From positions 1 through 8,723 of the forward strand of contig CANRJE010000063.1 of assembly GCA_947630865.1 (NCBI GenBank): a DNA stretch of 8,723 nucleotides, read 5' to 3'. How positions within the stretch are numbered: position 1 is the stretch's first letter; every line of letters begins with the position of its first letter. Below, one piece after another: positions 6,684-8,723 of this stretch. The DNA is from an uncultured Bacilli bacterium (GTDB lineage Bacteria; Bacillota_I; Bacilli_A; RF39; UBA660). Under the pieces are notes generated by a model. That model did no database searches, was not told the DNA's origin, and saw nothing but the letters and a program-made list of their open reading frames with translations. The position numbers and the translations under genes are program-made.

Positions 6684-7043
6684 TTATTTTTTTCTATTTA
6701 TACCAATCATTGAACCAATTATTGTTACAATCATAATAATGATATAGTAAACTAAATGATACCATTTAAATCCTTTAAGAATTATATTAATAATTAAAAA
6801 TAATGAAACAATAATAGCACTTAATTTTAAACCACTTAAATATCCTTTATTAGTACTTTTTTTACCAATTGAATATCCACCAAGTAAAGATGACAGAATA
6901 ACAATTATAATTTTAAAATATCTAATTACTTGATTACTTAAAATATCAAAATAATAAAATATAGAAGTAATAAATAGAAGTCCTAAAAAAGGTATTATGA
7001 AATAAAGAAAACTTTTTAAATAATTTTTAATTGTTTTTTCCAA
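6684..7043 (-). CDS. Small four-helix membrane protein, TIGR04086/YrzE-like
   Basis: The product has 119 residues from TTG 7043, chosen because GGTG (7053-7050) lies six bases upstream. A GTG at 7052 would add three residues but has no SD of its own and is part of this ribosome site. Four hydrophobic helices lie at about 10-30, 42-58, 71-89 and 95-113. Between helices 2 and 3 is the motif GGYSIGKK-x(4)-GYLSGL (55-71), matching the GGxxxGRKxxxKGxLxGL signature I associate with the TIGR04086 family, to which B. subtilis YrzE belongs. The tail is basic (NRKK), consistent with a cytosolic C-terminus. The family's function is not known. It lies 53 bp upstream of the response regulator on the same strand with no convincing GC stem between, so read-through is possible, but each gene also has a -10 element. 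Confidence 0.75.
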   Translation of the reverse strand: MEKTIKNYLKSFLYFIIPFLGLLFITSIFYYFDILSNQVIRYFKIIIVILSSLLGGYSIGKKSTNKGYLSGLKLSAIIVSLFLIINIILKGFKWYHLVYYIIIMIVTIIGSMIGINRKK

Positions 7044-7069
7044 CTTAAACACCCCATCTATTTAATAAT

Positions 7070-7075
7070 ATTATA
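7070..7075 (-). promoter_or_regulatory. Possible -10 element for the TIGR04086-like gene
   Basis: A perfect TATAAT at 7075-7070 (minus) would start transcription near 7063, eight bases before the SD. The matching -35 window falls inside the preceding terminator (GCTTAA, 7098-7093) and is poor, so this is tentative. Confidence 0.35.
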
Positions 7076-7081
7076 AAAAAT

Positions 7082-7106
7082 AAAAAAAATGCTTAAGCAG
7101 CATTTT
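7082..7106 (-). terminator. Terminator overlapping the stop of the NPF-repeat gene
   Basis: On the minus strand AAAATGC (7106-7100) pairs with GCATTTT (7092-7086) around a seven-base loop, TGCTTAA, that contains the stop codon. A T run continues to 7082. The stem therefore includes the last sense codons of the gene. Confidence 0.65.
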
Positions 7107-8723
7107 CTTCTTTAAAATGATTCCAAAGTGGTTTATTATTTTCTTTAATGTTTTTATTTGTAGTTGAATGTAATGTTTTTTTAATAGCTTCTTCAATAAA
7201 AATATCAATTGCATTTTTATGATTTTCTTTTAAATTATTTTCAACATAAGGTAATAAATTATTTAAAGTATCAATACTTAATTTAGAAATACAATGATAA
7301 ATATATCTTATATCGTTTAAAACTAATAGAGCATTATATATTTCTTCAGGACTTTCTTTTTCAAGAGTTTGAATGAACTTAGAAGCATTTTCTAAATAAT
7401 TTAATTGAGCTTCTAAAATATTTTGCTTAATTTTTTCATAATCCTGTTCTTTTTTTTCTTCCTCTTTGCTAGGAGTTTCATCAACTTTTATTTCTGAAAT
7501 TGTTTCAAAAGCAGGTCTTTGAAAATTTACTAACTCTGAATTATTGATAGGAGATGTTTCTTCAACAATAGTTGGATTGATTGTTTCAAAATCATCTTGT
7601 GGAGTTTGAGGTTCCTCTTTTTTTCCTATTTTTATATCTTTTAATTTAGGAATTTTTATGTAGAAAAATTTTCCTTCTTTTTTTTCTTCGACTATCTTTT
7701 TTTCTTCTAGTTCAATATGTGGGGTAGGGATATTGAAAAGAACAGATTGATTTTCTTTATTTTCTTCTATGTCATCGTTAAGTTCTTCTTTAGTTATTTC
7801 TTCAACAGATGGTATATGAACAAAAGGATCAATTTCTGCGAATGGTGTAATAATTTTGGCTGGTTCAGGAATTTCGTTTTCATTATTCTCTTCATCTTCA
7901 ATTTCTAAAGTATTTGGAAAAGGAACGATATTTGAAAATGGATTGAAAGTAATAATTGGTATATTTTCTTTCTTTTCGTTAGACTGTGTTTCTTCTTTTT
8001 CTAATTCAGTAGAGTTAGGAAAAGGAATGTTTTCAAAGAAAGGATTCATTGTAATATTTGGAATAATTGTTTTATTTTCTTCTTTGGTTTCTTCTTGTTC
8101 TATATTTCCAAATGGATTAATAGCTGGTTCAATTTTAACTTCTTCAAAAGGCATAGTTTCAAAATGAGGAGTTTCATCTTTAAAAGATGTTTCAAGAGTT
8201 ACTTCTTTTTCTTCATTATTTTCAATAGAATTTTCTTCAAAGTTATTTATTTCAACTTGCTTATTTTTGTCATTTTCATTATCAAGAGTTGTTTCTGGTA
8301 TAAAAGTTCCATTTTCTGTTGAAAAAGGATTTGTTTCTTCAACTTGTAAATTGTTAGAATCATTATTATTGTTATCAAAATTTATTTCAGTATAATCAGT
8401 TTCAGGTTTAATCTCAGTAGTAACTTGATTTTCTTGAATTTCTTCAATTGCTTTTTCTTTATTATTTTCTAGATTAGATAAATTATTTTCAAACGTTGGA
8501 CTAACGATAGGTGCTACAATATTTTCATTTGCAATAGGGGTAACGCTTGGATTAAAATTATCGTTTGTTAAAGAAGTTTCAGTATTTACTCCTTGAACAT
8601 TAGCATTTTCCATTACATTAACAGGACTAGTTAAAGGTTCAGGTTGAACAGGTTCAATAACTTGATTATCAGAGTCTATTGAAGGAGCTACAATATTTTC
8701 ATTTGTAATAGGAGCAATACTTG
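7093..8723 (-). CDS. Acidic low-complexity protein with NPF repeats, function unknown (5' end outside window)
   Basis: The minus-strand frame stays open to the right edge (last full codon 8721-8719), giving at least 542 residues. The ATG at 8613 has no SD and lies inside a repeated segment, so it is internal. Numbered from that Met, residues 1-165 are E/N/T-rich and look disordered. Residues 95-300 carry NPF at 95, 167, 190 and 224, and PFPN at 197 and 231, in repeats of about 34 residues. A basic patch, GKFFYIKIPKLKDIKIGKK (314-332), follows, then another disordered stretch. The only part that looks folded is 389-506, a compact all-helical domain containing the single Cys441 and ending PLWNHFKEENAA. 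There is no membrane segment. The visible part is consistent with a cytosolic scaffold or adaptor built from short linear motifs, but this is inference and I do not recognise the family. A terminator follows, so it is probably the end of its own transcript. Confidence 0.75.
   Translation of the reverse strand, partial: SIAPITNENIVAPSIDSDNQVIEPVQPEPLTSPVNVMENANVQGVNTETSLTNDNFNPSVTPIANENIVAPIVSPTFENNLSNLENNKEKAIEEIQENQVTTEIKPETDYTEINFDNNNNDSNNLQVEETNPFSTENGTFIPETTLDNENDKNKQVEINNFEENSIENNEEKEVTLETSFKDETPHFETMPFEEVKIEPAINPFGNIEQEETKEENKTIIPNITMNPFFENIPFPNSTELEKEETQSNEKKENIPIITFNPFSNIVPFPNTLEIEDEENNENEIPEPAKIITPFAEIDPFVHIPSVEEITKEELNDDIEENKENQSVLFNIPTPHIELEEKKIVEEKKEGKFFYIKIPKLKDIKIGKKEEPQTPQDDFETINPTIVEETSPINNSELVNFQRPAFETISEIKVDETPSKEEEKKEQDYEKIKQNILEAQLNYLENASKFIQTLEKESPEEIYNALLVLNDIRYIYHCISKLSIDTLNNLLPYVENNLKENHKNAIDIFIEEAIKKTLHSTTNKNIKENNKPLWNHFKEENAA
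7771..8064 (-). repeat. Three degenerate NPF/PFPN units of 32-34 residues
   Basis: Unit A (8064-7963) and unit B (7962-7867) share I-P-x-I-T-x-N-P-F-x-N-I-x-P-F-P-N followed by an E-rich tail, with exact 34-residue spacing of NPF and PFPN. Unit C (7866-7771) is weaker: TPF and DPF replace NPF and PFPN with a 32-residue offset. Confidence 0.65.
8509..8721 (-). repeat. 174-bp-spaced direct repeat in the NPF protein gene
   Basis: Minus-strand 8721-8683 encodes SIAPITNENIVAP and 8547-8509 encodes SVTPIANENIVAP. The DNA copies are highly similar. The first copy lies at the window edge, so further units probably continue outside. Confidence 0.7.

Noticed and set aside
7717..8322. Plus-strand Phe/Ser-rich frames opposite the NPF-repeat gene
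   Set aside because: Their F- and S-rich sequence is what the reverse of GAA-rich codons gives. No SD and no family resemblance.
7771..8721. CRISPR array or tandem non-coding repeat
   Set aside because: The repeats keep an open reading frame, are degenerate at the DNA level and lack regular unique spacers. They are protein-coding repeats.
1..8723. UGA-as-Trp genetic code of Mycoplasma/Spiroplasma
   Set aside because: Trp is TGG throughout and no in-frame TGA occurs inside the genes, while one TGA serves as a likely stop (4077-4075).

Overview
The window is AT-rich (roughly 28-30% GC by eye). It uses TAA, TAG and probably TGA as stops, and TGG rather than TGA for Trp. It has Shine-Dalgarno (SD) sites such as AGGAG, AAGGTG and GGTGAT, sigma-A-type promoters and hairpin/T-tract terminators. 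This fits a low-GC Bacillota bacterium, possibly an uncultured gut Bacilli or Erysipelotrichia-like lineage, and does not look like a Mycoplasma with recoded UGA. No rRNA, tRNA, CRISPR array, transposase or integrase was seen.

Layout. The left end (1-264, +) is the C-terminal end of a surface protein with a MucBP-like domain, followed by a terminator. Next, on its own promoter, is an SPFH-domain protein of the YdjI/COG4260 type with two C-terminal zinc ribbons (366-1541, +). A bidirectional terminator separates it from everything to the right, which is all on the minus strand and read from right to left. At the right edge is a long acidic, repeat-rich protein with NPF motifs (7093 to beyond 8723, 5' end missing). 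Then come a four-helix TIGR04086/YrzE-like membrane protein (6684-7043), an OmpR-family response regulator (5962-6630) overlapping its sensor histidine kinase (4569-5981), and a terminator. The last unit is a two-gene operon: a small charged helical protein (4075-4418) broken by a one-base frameshift in a run of seven A, and a tightly spaced 811-residue protein of unknown function (1629-4064).

How the genes may work together. The regulator/kinase pair is a complete two-component system. Its promoter carries two TT-C-A-(C/T)-A half-sites 11 bp apart, overlapping a poor -35 region, the arrangement expected for autoregulation by an OmpR/PhoP-family regulator. The small helical gene plus large coiled-coil/hydrophobic protein resembles the partner-plus-large-substrate pairs of type VII secretion or mobile elements, but no secretion ATPase, toxin domain or immunity gene is visible, so this is only a hypothesis. 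The SPFH/zinc-ribbon protein is probably a membrane-stress or membrane-organising factor. The NPF-repeat protein is unrecognised.

Most worth a second look: the frameshifted small gene and its 811-residue partner, the NPF-repeat protein, the PhoP-like box, and the unusually short predicted leaders of several genes.
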